Positions 43,883 to 53,196 of a DNA stretch of 64,000 nt are shown piece by piece. A model generated the notes under the pieces. The model saw only the letters and a list, made by a program, of their open reading frames with translations. It did not search any database and was not told the DNA's origin. The DNA is from Roseiarcus sp963779095 (GTDB lineage: Bacteria > Pseudomonadota > Alphaproteobacteria > Rhizobiales > Beijerinckiaceae), in contig CAVZWU010000025.1 of assembly GCA_963779095.1 (NCBI GenBank), positions 124,001 through 188,000 on the forward strand, read 5' to 3'. A program made the translations under genes and the position numbers. Numbering within the stretch: position 1 is the first letter of the stretch; every line of letters begins with the position of its first letter.

Positions 43883-44394
43883 TCGCCGACGCCGCCCGCA
43901 CGGGCTTGTTCGCCCCATCGAACCCGATCGCCCGCCTCACCAGCCTCGTCTTCGGGCTCGTCCCGGCGTGGCTGCCGCTCCTCGTCCTGCGGCTCGCGCT
44001 GGCGCGGCCTTTCTTCGCTTCGGGGCTCACCCGCTGGGACGGCTGGTTCACGCTCTCCTTCGGCGCGAAGATCCTGTTCGCGCAGGACTACAAGCTCCAC
44101 CTCTTCGGCTCCGAGATCCCCTTCCCGATGCCCGACCTCGTCGCGGCGATGGCGAGCACGGCCGAAATCGTGCTGCCGATCCTGCTCGCGTTCGGATTCC
44201 TCACCCGCTGGGCGGCGCTCGGCCTTTTGTGCATGACCGCGATCATCCAGCTCACCTATCCGGACGGCTGGGCGAACTTCCATCTGTACTGGGCGGCGAT
44301 GGCGCTTGCGATCATCACTTTCGGCCCCGGCGCGATCTCGCTCGACCGGCTCATCGGGCTCGACGGCTGGAGCGCAAGGCGCAGGGGCGAGTAA
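43879..44394 (+). CDS. DoxX family membrane protein
   Basis: The intact 171-residue protein begins at an ATGA overlap with the preceding gene. Membrane segments: PAWLPLLVLRLALARPFFAS, LVAAMASTAEIVLPILLAFG, LGLLCMTAIIQLTYPDGWAN and YWAAMALAIITFGPGAISLD. DoxX-type four-helix proteins recur as the third or fourth gene of bufferin operons. Its biochemical role is not established. It ends the operon, and the cupin gene that follows is on the opposite strand. Confidence 0.9.
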   Translation: MIADAARTGLFAPSNPIARLTSLVFGLVPAWLPLLVLRLALARPFFASGLTRWDGWFTLSFGAKILFAQDYKLHLFGSEIPFPMPDLVAAMASTAEIVLPILLAFGFLTRWAALGLLCMTAIIQLTYPDGWANFHLYWAAMALAIITFGPGAISLDRLIGLDGWSARRRGE

Positions 44395-44415
44395 GGGATC
44401 GGCTTCGAGGCTTTC

Positions 44416-44860
44416 TCATTTGTCGCCTCGAGCGCCATGTTGTCCGCGCGGATCGTCGACCGGGTCCAGATAGTCGAGACCCAGCGGCCCGATTGCTGAG
44501 ACTTGCGTGACGTACTCGCCGGACTTCGCCCAATGGAAGTGCGGCGTGTCGCCGGGGAGAACAATGACGCTGCCCGGCGGATACGCCTTCACCTTATCGC
44601 CGTCGAATTGCTCGCCCAAGCCCGATATAGAAGACGCCGGACATCACCGTGTAGATTCGATCTTCCGGATGCTTGTGCGGCATCAGCTTGACGCCGTGAG
44701 GGACCTTCACCCGGATCAGGTAAGGGCCCGGCTTCAAGGGCTCGCCGACCAGGACAGCGAGGCGAACTGACGGCGGAAACGCGGGAAACGGCTTCCAGTC
44801 GATGTCCTCCGGGAGCACCGATCGAAAGGCGGATTGGCCCGGCTCGTGTACCTGCGGCAT
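44416..44860 (-). CDS. Cupin-domain protein (frameshifted)
   Basis: From MPQVHEPGQSAFRSVLPEDI the protein reads IDWKPFPAFPPSVRLAVLVG, PYLIRVKVPHGVKLMPHKHP and EDRIYTVMSGVFYIGLG. The frame breaks near 44615, and the second half continues MGEQFDGDKVKAYPPGSVIV, then LPGDTPHFHWAKSGEYVTQV. The cupin signatures (GxxxxPHxHP, then PGxxxHxH) are split between the frames. About 147 residues. Such ChrR-like/anti-sigma-type or small stand-alone cupins have no assigned function. It is convergent with the DoxX gene. Confidence 0.78.
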
Positions 44861-44948
44861 CGCGTGCTCCTTTCTCATTGGCCGTGCGCTAGGCCGACTT
44901 GCCTGTCCTCTGGCGTGCAAACATCAAAGCGGAAAGCCGTAGCCCGAT

Positions 44949-45076
44949 CGTCATTGCGAGGAGCCATAGGGCGTCGAAAGACGCCCGTCTTTCGACGGGC
45001 TATCGCGACGAAGCAATCCAGAGAACGCGGGCGCCTTAGGTTCCCCTGCGATTGCTTCGCTCCGCTCGCAATGACG
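44949..45076. repeat. Intergenic palindromic repeat
   Basis: CGTCATTGCGAG (44949-44960) and CTCGCAATGACG (45065-45076) are perfect inverted arms. Inner arms CGAAGCAATC and GATTGCTTCG also pair. It fills most of the interval between the cupin and the P460 genes, and is a sister of the copy at 33790-33943. Confidence 0.85.
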
Positions 45077-45148
45077 GCGCTGGTTCCATCCAATCACACC
45101 CCCCTCTAATGAAAAGGCTGCGCTCGGCGCTCAAGCCGAATGCGACCC

Positions 45149-45708
45149 TCACCGCTTCGGATAGGCGGTGAAGACGTAATCCTTGTCTGCACGATCGTGT
45201 GGCAGGCGAAGCCGCATTTGGCGTCGTGCTCCTGCGGCGGCGAGTTCGTTTGTCATCGCCCGGCCTGAACGTCTCGGACGCGGGATCATATTCGAACTGC
45301 GCGTATCCCCATCCGCCGCTGTCGGCGAACCTCTTGCTGTCCTTCACCATGAAGTCGACGTCATGCAGCGCGCCCGGCACGATCGGCTCGCCGGGCTGGT
45401 CCTCGGCCTTCTTCGCCGTCCAATGGATCTTCGCCAATCTCGCGCCGTCGGGGAAAGGCTTGCCGTTGCCGGGGATGCCCGCCCTGTAGGCCTCGATCAT
45501 CACAGGATTGCCGAGGATCGTCGCGAGCCTGTCGCCGTTGTGACTGACAGCGACGACCTGCCAATCTTCGTATCCCCTGAAGTCGGCGAAGGCGAGACCG
45601 CCCGGCACCTGCAACGAGTATCTGTCCTGCGCCGCCAGCGCGATTCCGGCCAGGACGCGACGGACAAGACGACAATCGCGACTGCGGCTTTGGCGTTACT
45701 CTCAACAT
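45149..45708 (-). CDS. Cytochrome P460 family protein (frameshifted)
   Basis: From MLRVTPKAAVAIVVLSVAS, a signal-like start, the frame changes to VLAGIALAAQDRYSLQVPGG, then LAFADFRGYEDWQVVAVSHN. Next comes LATILGNPVMIEAYRAGIPG and FPDGARLAKIHWTAKKAEDQ with the conserved Lys-rich strand. In another frame the end carries the haem-c motif KCGFACHTIV (CxxCH). A final shift gives KDYVFTAYPKR. Breaks lie near 45660, 45240 and 45180. Cytochrome P460 contains a Lys-crosslinked haem c; founding members oxidise hydroxylamine, but many homologues have unknown substrates. About 186 residues. Confidence 0.85.
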
Positions 45709-45941
45709 GAGCGCCCCTCCGTTCATTGGTGATTTTCGATGCAATTGCGCTCCGGCGACGAAGCCGGCGCGAATTCGAACGAAACCACTATTCGGAGAGC
45801 GCCGCGGGATCGCCGCAAAGCAGCGCCCGCGCAGTTCAATATCCAATGCCGCGGGCGCTCACCCCTCATGGGCCACCTGCAGGCGTCTTGAAGTCGGGCA
45901 AAGACTGCGCCGAACGAAAACAGGCGTCAAGCGCCCGCTCA

Positions 45942-45960
45942 TGCGACAGTTTTGCGACAG
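45942..45960 (+). repeat. Direct repeat upstream of hss
   Basis: TGCGACAG at 45942-45949 is repeated at 45953-45960, an 11-base period, 86 bases before the homospermidine synthase start. It could be a direct-repeat operator. No known regulator is assigned. The rest of the 45709-46045 interval shows no gene. Confidence 0.35.
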
Positions 45961-46045
45961 AAACCTGGCCTCTCGCGCTATTGACGCGCCCGAAAACGCC
46001 GTGGCTTTAAGCCCTTCGACGACGCTCGTCCCTGAAGGAGACCTG

Positions 46046-47484
46046 ATGACCCACTGGCCGCGGCACGGGCGCATCGACGGCCCGATCGTGATGATCGGCT
46101 TCGGATCGATCGGCAAGGGAACGCTGCCGCTGATCGAGCGTCATTTCGAATTCGACCAGAGCCGCTTCGTCGTCATCGACCCGGACGATTCCGACCGCAA
46201 GCTTCTGGACGAGCGCGGCGTCGCGCTTCGTCCACTCGGCCCTCACGCGCGACAATTATCGCGACGTGCTGACCAAATATCTGACCGCGGGCTCAGGCCA
46301 GGGCTTCTGCGTCAACCTGTCGGTCGACACCTCCTCGCTCGACCTCATGCGCCATTGCCGCGAGATCGGCGCGCTCTATGTCGACACCGTCGTCGAGCCC
46401 TGGCCGGGCTTCTATTACGACAAGTCGCTCGGCAATGAGGCGCGCACCAATTACGCCTTGCGCGAGACGGTGCTCGCCGAACGGCGCAAGAATCCCGGCG
46501 GCTCGACCGCCGTCTCCTGCTGCGGCGCCAATCCGGGCATGGTGTCCTGGTTCGTCAAGCAGGCGCTGGTCAATCTCGCCCACGATCTCGGCGACAAGGC
46601 GCCGGAGCCGAAGACCAAGGACGAGTGGGCGCGCCTCGCGCAGCGCCTCGGCGTCAAGGGCGTGCATATCGCCGAGCGCGACACCCAGCGCGCCAAGAGC
46701 CCGAAGCCGCGCAACGTGTTCGTCAACACCTGGTCGGTCGAAGGTTTCCTGTCGGAAGGCATGCAGCCGGCCGAGCTCGGCTGGGGGACGCCATGAGAAA
46801 TGGGCGCCCGCCGAACGCCGGCTTCCATGAAGAGGGCTGCGGCGCGGCGATCTACATCAACCAGCCCGGCGCCAACACGCGCGTGCGCTCATGGACGCCG
46901 ACCGCGCGGGCGCAGTTCGGCTTTCTCGTCACCCACAACGAGTCGATCTCGATCGCCGACTATTACACCGTGCGCGACGACAAGGGCGCAGCCGATCTAC
47001 CGGCCGACCTGCCACTACGCCTATCATCCGTGCGACGACGCGGTGCTTGAGCCTGCACGAATTGTTCGGCCGCGCCGGCGAGATCCAGAGCGCGCACCAT
47101 ATTCTTGGCGAAGCCGAGATTCTCGACGGGATCGACGAACTGGGGGTGCTTCTCTACGGCCACGCCCGCAACGCCTATTGGTACGGCTCGCAGCTCTCGG
47201 TCGAGGAGACGCGCGCGCTCGCGCCCTATCAGAACGCGACCGGCATGCAGGTCACGTCAGCTGTTCTGGCCGGCATGGTCTGGGCGCTCGAGAATCCGAA
47301 AGCCGGAATTGTCGAGGCGGACGAACTGGACTTTCGCCGCTGCCTCGAGGTTCAGACGCCCTATCTGGGGCCGGTCATCGGCGTCTATACGGATTGGACG
47401 CCGCTTGCGGGTCGCCCTGGCCTTTTCCCGGAGGACATCGACGAGGGCGATCCTTGGCAGTTCAGGAACGTGCTGGCGCGATAG
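46046..47484 (+). CDS. hss: Homospermidine synthase (frameshifted)
   Basis: It makes homospermidine from putrescine in an NAD-dependent reaction. The ATG at 46046 follows GAAGGAG. From MTHWPRHGRIDGPIVMIGFG, the Rossmann motif IGFGSIGKG is clear. TAGSGQGFCVNLSVDTSSLD, LYVDTVVEPWPGFYYD and VSCCGANPGMVSWFVKQAL follow. The frame breaks near 46245, 46795 and 47010, and the sequence then ends with GHARNAYWYGSQLSVEETRA and ATGMQVTSAVLAGMVWALEN. The joined length of about 479 residues is normal. Confidence 0.95.
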
Positions 47485-47501
47485 ACGCCAGCACGGCGGC
47501 C

Positions 47502-47723
47502 TTAAGCCGCCAGTTCGTGCGATGATTCGGAACGCGTGAGCGCGGCGCCAACCGCCTTGCGCGATGCGCCGATGAGCGCATGCAAGCCGTGCGACGGCGG
47601 CAGCGCCGAGGCCGGGAGGGCCATAGCGATTGAGCGGCGCAAGCTGCGCGCAGAGATCGCTTGACGAGGAGCGGGGGAGCCGACCGCTCTCCGTGCGCGA
47701 TGGGTATTGTGTGAGCAATTCAT
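47502..47723 (-). CDS. Possible small protein, unknown
   Basis: A 73-residue minus-strand frame, with a possible inner start giving MALPASALPPSHGLHALIGA. It has no domain, signal or ribosome-binding evidence. The gene-like base composition, with GC-rich third positions, is the only support. It lies between hss and an AT-rich island. Confidence 0.25.
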   Translation of the reverse strand: MNCSHNTHRARRAVGSPAPRQAISARSLRRSIAMALPASALPPSHGLHALIGASRKAVGAALTRSESSHELAA

Positions 47724-47850
47724 TTTGGTTCTGGTTTTTTCTTAGTTTGTGTTCGTCCGATCAACGTTGGACAGATGTACAGATAGGGCGCAGGACTCTA
47801 ATTTCAATGCATGGTAATTATGTAATTAACTACCCGGTGGTGGGGGACAG
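47704..47850. other. AT-rich island without genes
   Basis: This segment of about 150 bases is far less GC-rich than the rest, with TTTTTTC, AATTATGTAATTAAC and similar runs. No coding frame is convincing. It may be a junction left by gene loss or transfer, as a truncated polysaccharide-export gene lies at its right edge. Confidence 0.6.
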
Positions 47851-47898
47851 CATCTCAAACTGGCCGTCCGCTCGCTGCCCCTCGCCCGCTGCCCTAAC

Positions 47899-48180
47899 TC
47901 AAGGCTCCGCAATGATTTTCAGCTCGACCAGCCGCCGCCAGACGGCGCGCGCCAGGTCGTCTTCCGTGCGCCCCGCGGCCTGGATGCGGCCCACATACGG
48001 AAAGTTGATCGTGCCGTCCGGCTCCACGCGCGTGGTCGTGTCCAGTTCGGGATGATCGACGATCCGGATGGCGACGACATCCGAATTCGTCAAAACGCGG
48101 CCCCCGGCCCGCGCCGCCGGCGCCCCTGCAGCGGCCGACAGCAGAAAACCAATGCAAATTGCCCGATAAGCTGCTCTCAT
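47899..48180 (-). pseudogene. Polysaccharide export protein N-terminal fragment
   Basis: 93 residues: a signal peptide (ICIGFLLSAAAGAPAARA) then VLTNSDVVAIRIVDHPELDT and TTRVEPDGTINFPYVGRIQA, ending RRLVELKIIAEP. This is the start of the Poly_export (Wza-type) domain, which should continue for a hundred or more residues. The stop lies where the domain's next strand would begin, and the downstream sequence is AT-rich non-coding. It is therefore a truncated remnant, or possibly an unusually small exporter-domain protein. Confidence 0.7.
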
Positions 48181-48275
48181 CGTCGCCCGCTCACGCTCGC
48201 GCCGCCCCGGCCGGACGTTCGATCCCGAAGCCTGACCAATTTGACCATAACGCCTCGCGCAACTAAAGGAGCGGC

Positions 48276-48515
48276 ATGCCCCGTACGGTCAACCTCTACG
48301 AAGCCAAGACTCATCTCTCGTCCCTGGTCGAGGCCGCCGAGCGCGGCCAAGAGATCATCATCGCCAAGAACGGCGTCGCCAAGGCCCGTCTCACGCCGAT
48401 CGGTCCGCTCAAGCGGATCCGCAAGCCGTCCGGGCTCCTCGCCATCAGCTACATCGCGGAGGACTTCGACGCGCCCGACGCCGAATTGACTCGCCTTTAC
48501 GAGGCCGAGGCGTGA
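48276..48515 (+). CDS. Phd/YefM-type antitoxin
   Basis: A 79-residue antitoxin: MPRTVNLYEAKTHLSSLVEA, then AERGQEIIIAKNGVAKARLT, the Phd/YefM DNA-binding fold, and an acidic C-terminal toxin-binding tail (EDFDAPDAELTRLYEAEA). It precedes the PIN toxin with a GTGA overlap. It should bind the toxin and repress the operon. An AACTAAAGGAG-type ribosome-binding site is immediately upstream. Confidence 0.92.
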   Translation: MPRTVNLYEAKTHLSSLVEAAERGQEIIIAKNGVAKARLTPIGPLKRIRKPSGLLAISYIAEDFDAPDAELTRLYEAEA

Positions 48516-48892
48516 GCCTGCTGCTCGATACGCAGGTGTTTCTGTGGTTCGAGAGCGGGTCAGCAAAGCTCTCCGACTTCCTGCGCAGAACAATCGGCCG
48601 GGAACTGGACGTCTATGTCAGCGCGGCGTCCTTCCTGGAAATCGCGATCAAGCAGCGGGCCGGCAAGCTCGCGCTCGAGGGGTCGCCACGCGCCGCGGCG
48701 CTCGCGGCCGGCTTTTTCGAACTGGCGGTCGGCGGCGCGGACGCCGAAACGGCGAGCGCGCTCGACTGGGACAATCGCGACCCGTTCGACCGCATGCTGG
48801 TCGCCCATTGCCTCAACCGCGATCTTGCGCTCGTCACCGCCGACCCGCGGATGCGCGGGCGCAACGATATCGCCGTGATGTGGGCCGGATAG
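48512..48892 (+). CDS. PIN-domain toxin (VapC family)
   Basis: A 126-residue toxin with a GTG start (48512) overlapping the antitoxin stop. PIN acidic residues: Asp6 (LLLDTQVFLW), Glu43 (ASFLEIAIKQ), Asp92 (DPFDRMLVAH), Asp110 (LVTADPRM). It is a predicted Mg-dependent ribonuclease that cleaves tRNA or rRNA in other members. Together with the previous gene it forms a type II toxin-antitoxin module of the PhdYefM-VapC arrangement. Confidence 0.92.
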   Translation: MSLLLDTQVFLWFESGSAKLSDFLRRTIGRELDVYVSAASFLEIAIKQRAGKLALEGSPRAAALAAGFFELAVGGADAETASALDWDNRDPFDRMLVAHCLNRDLALVTADPRMRGRNDIAVMWAG

Positions 48893-48925
48893 GCGCCGCT
48901 CGACCCGGCGCCGCAAGCCATCCAA

Positions 48926-49964
48926 TCAGCCGGCCCGCTCGCCGCTTCGCGCCGTGCGCAGCCGTTCGGCGTAGACATTGATGATGAGCGCGACGAGCAG
49001 GATCAGGCCGCGGATGAGGATCTTGAGGAAGCTGTCGATCTTGACGTAATCGAGGCCGTTGTTGAGGACGCCGAGCACGAACAGGCCGACGATCGTGTTG
49101 CCGATGCCGCCGCGACCGCCGAACAGGCTCGTGCCGCCGACCACCACAGCGGCGATGGCGTCGAGCAGGAAGGTGTCGAATTCGTTCTGCTGGGCGGAGC
49201 CGAAATAGGCGACGCCGATCATGCCGGCGAAGCCTGAGCAGACGGCCGAGATCACCATCACCGCGCCGACGATGAAGCGGACGTTGACGCCGGAATATTC
49301 CGCCGCCTCACGGTTGCCGCCGACCATGTAAACGTAGCGGCCGAAGCGCGTGTAGGTCAGCACGAGATGGGCGACGAGCAGGAAGATCGCCGCGACGATG
49401 ATGATCCAGGGCACGCCGAAAATCGTCTTGGATCCGAGCGTCAGAATGAGAGGCGGAACCGTATAGGCGATCTGGCCGCGCACCAGCACCGCCGAGATGC
49501 CGGCGCCGATCTGCATCATCGCCAAGCGTCATGATGAAGGACGGGATGCCGATACGCGTCACGCCGAAGGCGGTGAGGAGGCCGAGCGCGAAGCAGGCGG
49601 CGAGCGCCAGGATGATCGCGACCGCGCCAGGCATCGGCAGATTGGCGATGTTCACATAGTCGGGCTGCAGCGTGAAGAAGGTGAGCACGATCGCCGTCGC
49701 GTTGGCGATCGCGCCGACCGAGAGGTCGATCTCCGCGGTGAGAATGACGAAGGTCAGGCCGACCGCCATGATCGCCGTGATCGACACCTGCTGGAGGATG
49801 TTCTCCAGATTGCCGAGCGTGGCGAAACTCGGGCTCGCGATGCTGAAAAATCCGACCAGCACGATCAGGGTGATGAAGGGCGCGATATTGCGCAATTGAT
49901 CGCGCAGGAAATCGCCCAGCCGAAAGGCGCGTGTGGATCCGACCTCGGCGCTCTGAATATCCAT
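48926..49964 (-). CDS. Sugar ABC transporter permease, RbsC-like (frameshifted)
   Basis: From MDIQSAEVGSTRAFRLGDFL, helices include FITLIVLVGFFSIASPSFAT, SITAIMAVGLTFVILTAEID (with the DLSVG motif following), then IGIPSFIMTLG. The frame breaks near 49520 and continues AGISAVLVRGQIAYTVPPLI, then GGNREAAEYSGVNV and VVVGGTSLFGGRGGIGNTIV. These are hallmarks of the RbsC/FrcC group of inner-membrane permeases. About 345 residues. It is the last gene of a transcript order binding protein, ATPase, permease. The sugar is not determined. Confidence 0.92.
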
Positions 49965-49984
49965 GCTTAGGCTTATTCCTATCG

Positions 49985-51476
49985 TCAGGCTGCGGCGAGC
50001 AGCTGATCCTTGCTGATCGCTTCGCCGGCGAATTCATGCGCGATCTCGCCCTTGCGCATCACCAGGACGCGGTCGGCGAGCGAGAGAACGGTTTCCGGCT
50101 CCGTGGAGAAGACGACGATGGCGATGCCGGAATCGCGCAAATGCCGCACGATGCGCACCACGTCCTCCTTGGCGCCGACGTCCATGCCGCGCGTCGGTTC
50201 AGCCAGGAGGAGAATCCGGGGCGGGTGGGTCAGCCATTTGGCCAGCGCGACCTTCTGCTGATTGCCCCCCGACAAGCCGCCCAGCCGCAATTCGATGTCG
50301 GGCGGGCGGATGTCCAGGTTCCTGACCTGCTCCCTGGCGATCTCCCGCTCGCGGTCCGGCTTGAGCAGCCATTTCGACAGCCGCTCAAGGACCGCGATCG
50401 ACACGTTCTTGTACACCGGCTCGTCGCCGAACAGCATCGTGCGGCGGCTCTCGGCGACATAGGCGACGCCCGCCTTCTTGGCCGCCGTCGTGCTCTTGAG
50501 CGTCGTCGCCTTGCCGTCGATCTCGAGCGATCCGCTCTCGGGACGATACTTGCCGAACAGGGTCCGCGCCAATTCGAGCTGCCCGCAACCCATGAAGCCG
50601 TAAATGCCGAGAACTTCGCCGGCCCGCGCCTCGAACTTGAGATTGCGATAGGAAGACGCGAGCGTGAGGTCATTCGCCCGCAGCACGACCGGCGCCTCCG
50701 GGCGGCTGTCGAGCTTGATCGCGCCGAGGTAGCTTTCCTCGAGCTCCTCGCGACCCGAGCCGATCATGCGCTCGATGATCCAGGCCTTGTCGATCTTGGG
50801 CGTGACCGCGGCCGTCTCGACCTTGCGGCCGTTGCGGAAGATCGTGATCGCGTTCGAGATCTTGAGAATGTCGTCGAGGAAATGCGAGATGAAGACCATG
50901 CTTCGGCCTTCTTCGCGCAGCCTCGAGAGGACGCCGAACAGCCGTTCGATCTCAGGCGGCGACAAAGCCGAAGTCGGCTCATCGAGAATGATGATGCGCG
51001 CGCCGGAAAACAGCACGCGCGACAATTCGACCAGCTGCTGCACGCCGATCGGGAAATCGCCAAGGCGTGCGCGCGGGTTGATGTCGAGCCCGAGGTTCTT
51101 GAGCTCTTCGGCCGCGCGCTCGGCCATCCGCCGCCAGGCGACGACGCCCATCCCGTTGACCGGCTGTGCGCCCGAGAAAGACATTCTCGGCGACGCTCAA
51201 TTCCGGCGCGACGCTGAGCTCCTGATGCACCATGCCGATGCCGGCGGCCAGCGCATCGCGGGTGGAGCGGAAATGGACTTGCCTCCCGTCGACGCGCATG
51301 GTTCCGGAATCGGCCGAATGGACGCCGGCGATGATCTTCATCATCGTGCTTTTGCCGGCGCCGTTCTCGCCGGCGAGACCATGGATCTCGCCGGCGTTCA
51401 GCGTGAAGTCGACATTCCGAAGCGCCTGGACGCCGCCAAACGACTTCGAAATGTCAGTCAGTTCGAGCAGCGCCAT
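49985..51476 (-). CDS. Sugar ABC transporter ATP-binding protein, RbsA-like (frameshifted)
   Basis: Two ABC domains. Domain 1: MALLELTDISKSFGGVQALR, Walker A GENGAGKSTMMKIIAG, GIGMVHQELSVAPELSVAEN. The frame breaks near 51182 and continues with the LSRVLFSGARIIILDEPTSA Walker B segment. Domain 2: GIYGFMGCGQLELARTLFGK (degenerate Walker A), then LSGGNQQKVALAKWLTHPPR, LLAEPTRGMDVGAKEDVVRI. This is the paired-domain ATPase of ribose/fructose-type importers. Energises the permease encoded downstream. Confidence 0.93.
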
Positions 51477-51491
51477 GGGGCTTCGACAGGC

Positions 51492-52522
51492 TCAGATCAG
51501 GAACTGCTCCTGCATCCACAGCATGCCGTCGGCGTTGGCCTTGGTGACGACCGGGCCGTCGGTGACGATGTTCTTGGGGATGCCGGCCTTCGCGCCCTGG
51601 AGCACGGCCTGTACGCCCGCGACGATCGACCCGCCATGGATGCGGCAGGACGGGTTGCGGACGGTCGCAAGCATCTGGCCCGCCTGGACCGCCTTGATCG
51701 CCGGCGGCATGGCGTCGCAACCGCCGATCTTGATCTCGGTGCGGCCCTTAGCCTGCATCACCTTGTAGGCGGCGAGCGCCATGTCGTCATTGTGGAAGTA
51801 AGCCGCGTCGATCTTCGGATATTTGGTCAGGAGCGTCTCCCAGATGCGCGCGACCTTGGTCACGTCCCAGTCGGCGGGCTGCTCGTCGAGAACCTTGATC
51901 TTCGGATACTTGGAGACGACGGAGTGGAAGCCCTTGGCGCGGCCTTGCGCGCCCGTGTGGCCGAGCGCGCCCTGGGTCATGACGATGTTGCCTTCGCCGT
52001 TGATCGCGTCGACCAGCGCCTGGGTCACCGACGCGCCCATGAACACGTTGTCGGGGCGAGGAACGAGAGCACCTTGATCGTGTCGAGCGGCGCGATCAGC
52101 GTGTCCATGTCGATGACCGGAATGCCGGCGTCGATCATCTTGTTGACCGGAGCGGTCAGAGTGCCGATGCCGAACGCCTGGATGGCGACGAAATCCCACT
52201 TCTGCGAGGCCATGTTGTCGATCGCCGCGCGCTGCTTGACCGCGTCGAGCTGGCCGTCGAACCAAGTGACGTCGACATTGAACAGCTTGCCCCAATATTC
52301 GGCCGCCTGCTTGCCCTGGGCGCACCAGGTCGCCTGCAATCCGGCGTTGGAGAACGCGGCCTTGAGCGGCTTCGGCGATTTCCCGGCCGCTTCCGCCAGC
52401 GCGGAGGCCATCATCGGATTGAAGCCCATGCCGCCAAACAGCGCCGCGGCCCCAGCGCCGGCGACCGCCGCCTTCATCAGCTTGCGGCGGTCCTGCGAAA
52501 TGTCAGTCTTAGAGTCGGTCAT
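51492..52522 (-). CDS. Sugar ABC transporter substrate-binding protein (one frameshift)
   Basis: MTDSKTDISQDRRKLMKAAV begins a Tat-type leader (DRRKLMKAAVAGAGAAALFG) after a GGGAGGAA ribosome-binding site. The type-1 periplasmic binding core reads LKAAFSNAGLQATWCAQGKQ, DFVAIQAFGIGTLTAPVNKM and IDMDTLIAPLD. The frame breaks near 52055 and continues PDNVFMGASVTQALVDAING, then AAYFHNDDMALAAYKVMQAK and GGCDAMPPAIKAVQAGQMLA. It binds an unknown sugar or polyol (RbsB family) and delivers it to the downstream ATPase/permease. Confidence 0.9.
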
Positions 52523-52682
52523 GATTTCCTCCCTGCGACCCGGCGTTCCTCGCCGCGCGTCGTCATACGCCCAACCATGACATAGAACGTTATTGCGATT
52601 CAATACCCGGCGCGGCGCGGGGAATCCGCATTCCGCCTTGGCTGCGCGGCGCCCTGCGACGCGGCGCCGTCAAACGCGCTCG

Positions 52683-53057
52683 CTAGCGCGCACTCGCCGA
52701 AGACGGACGCTTGAGCCGCATCGCGAGCGCGAGCCCAATGAGGACGCCAAGCGCCAGCGGCAGGAGCGAGGGCTGCGGCATACGCTGAAAGCGCACGCCA
52801 TCCTTGTCGATCACGATAAACCCGAGGGGCTCTGGCCGTCATGGCGCCGCCAAGACCCTTGGCGATGAGGCCGTCGCCGACGCCAAGGCGAAGCGGGCTT
52901 GCGCGACGGGAATGACCGTTCTCTCCCCGTCGACGATCGGCGCGCCGAACACGGCGTTCGCATTCGCTTGCTTGCCGATTATTTGCGCGAGTTCGATGAG
53001 GTCCGGCGAAATGGCCTTCTGCGGAGCTTCCGGTCCAGCGTCCATCAAGCGCCCCAT
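52683..53057 (-). CDS. GerW/YtfJ-like protein (frameshifted)
   Basis: From MGRLMDAGPEAPQKAISPDL, the core reads NANAVFGAPIVDGERTVIPV, then AQARFALASATA. Two frame changes (near 52845 and 52820) lead to EPLGFIVIDKDGVRFQRMPQ and a final hydrophobic segment (LLPLALGVLIGLALAMRL). This pattern (VFGxPI...TVIPVA, then a Gly-rich loop, then GFxVI...) is the GerW/YtfJ family, first described as a spore protein. Here a non-sporulating host is inferred. Function is unknown; the C-terminal helix suggests membrane anchoring. Confidence 0.72.
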
Positions 53058-53196
53058 CTCTTCACCTCTTCAGCCGGTTGAGCAAACAATAACTCGGCCC
53101 CGGCGCGTTTTGATCCATTTCAATCTCAGGGGTCCGGGCTCTCCAGAGGCTGGCGAGTTTGCTAATGTCGCGATCCGGCAAAGAGGATGAGGATCC

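Noticed and set aside
33790..45076. Palindromic repeats as a CRISPR array
   Set aside because: Copies are far apart, inverted within themselves, and lack regular spacers.
50766..52580. 604-codon plus-strand frame opposite the ABC transporter genes
   Set aside because: It is antisense to the ATPase and binding-protein genes, whose motifs are clear.
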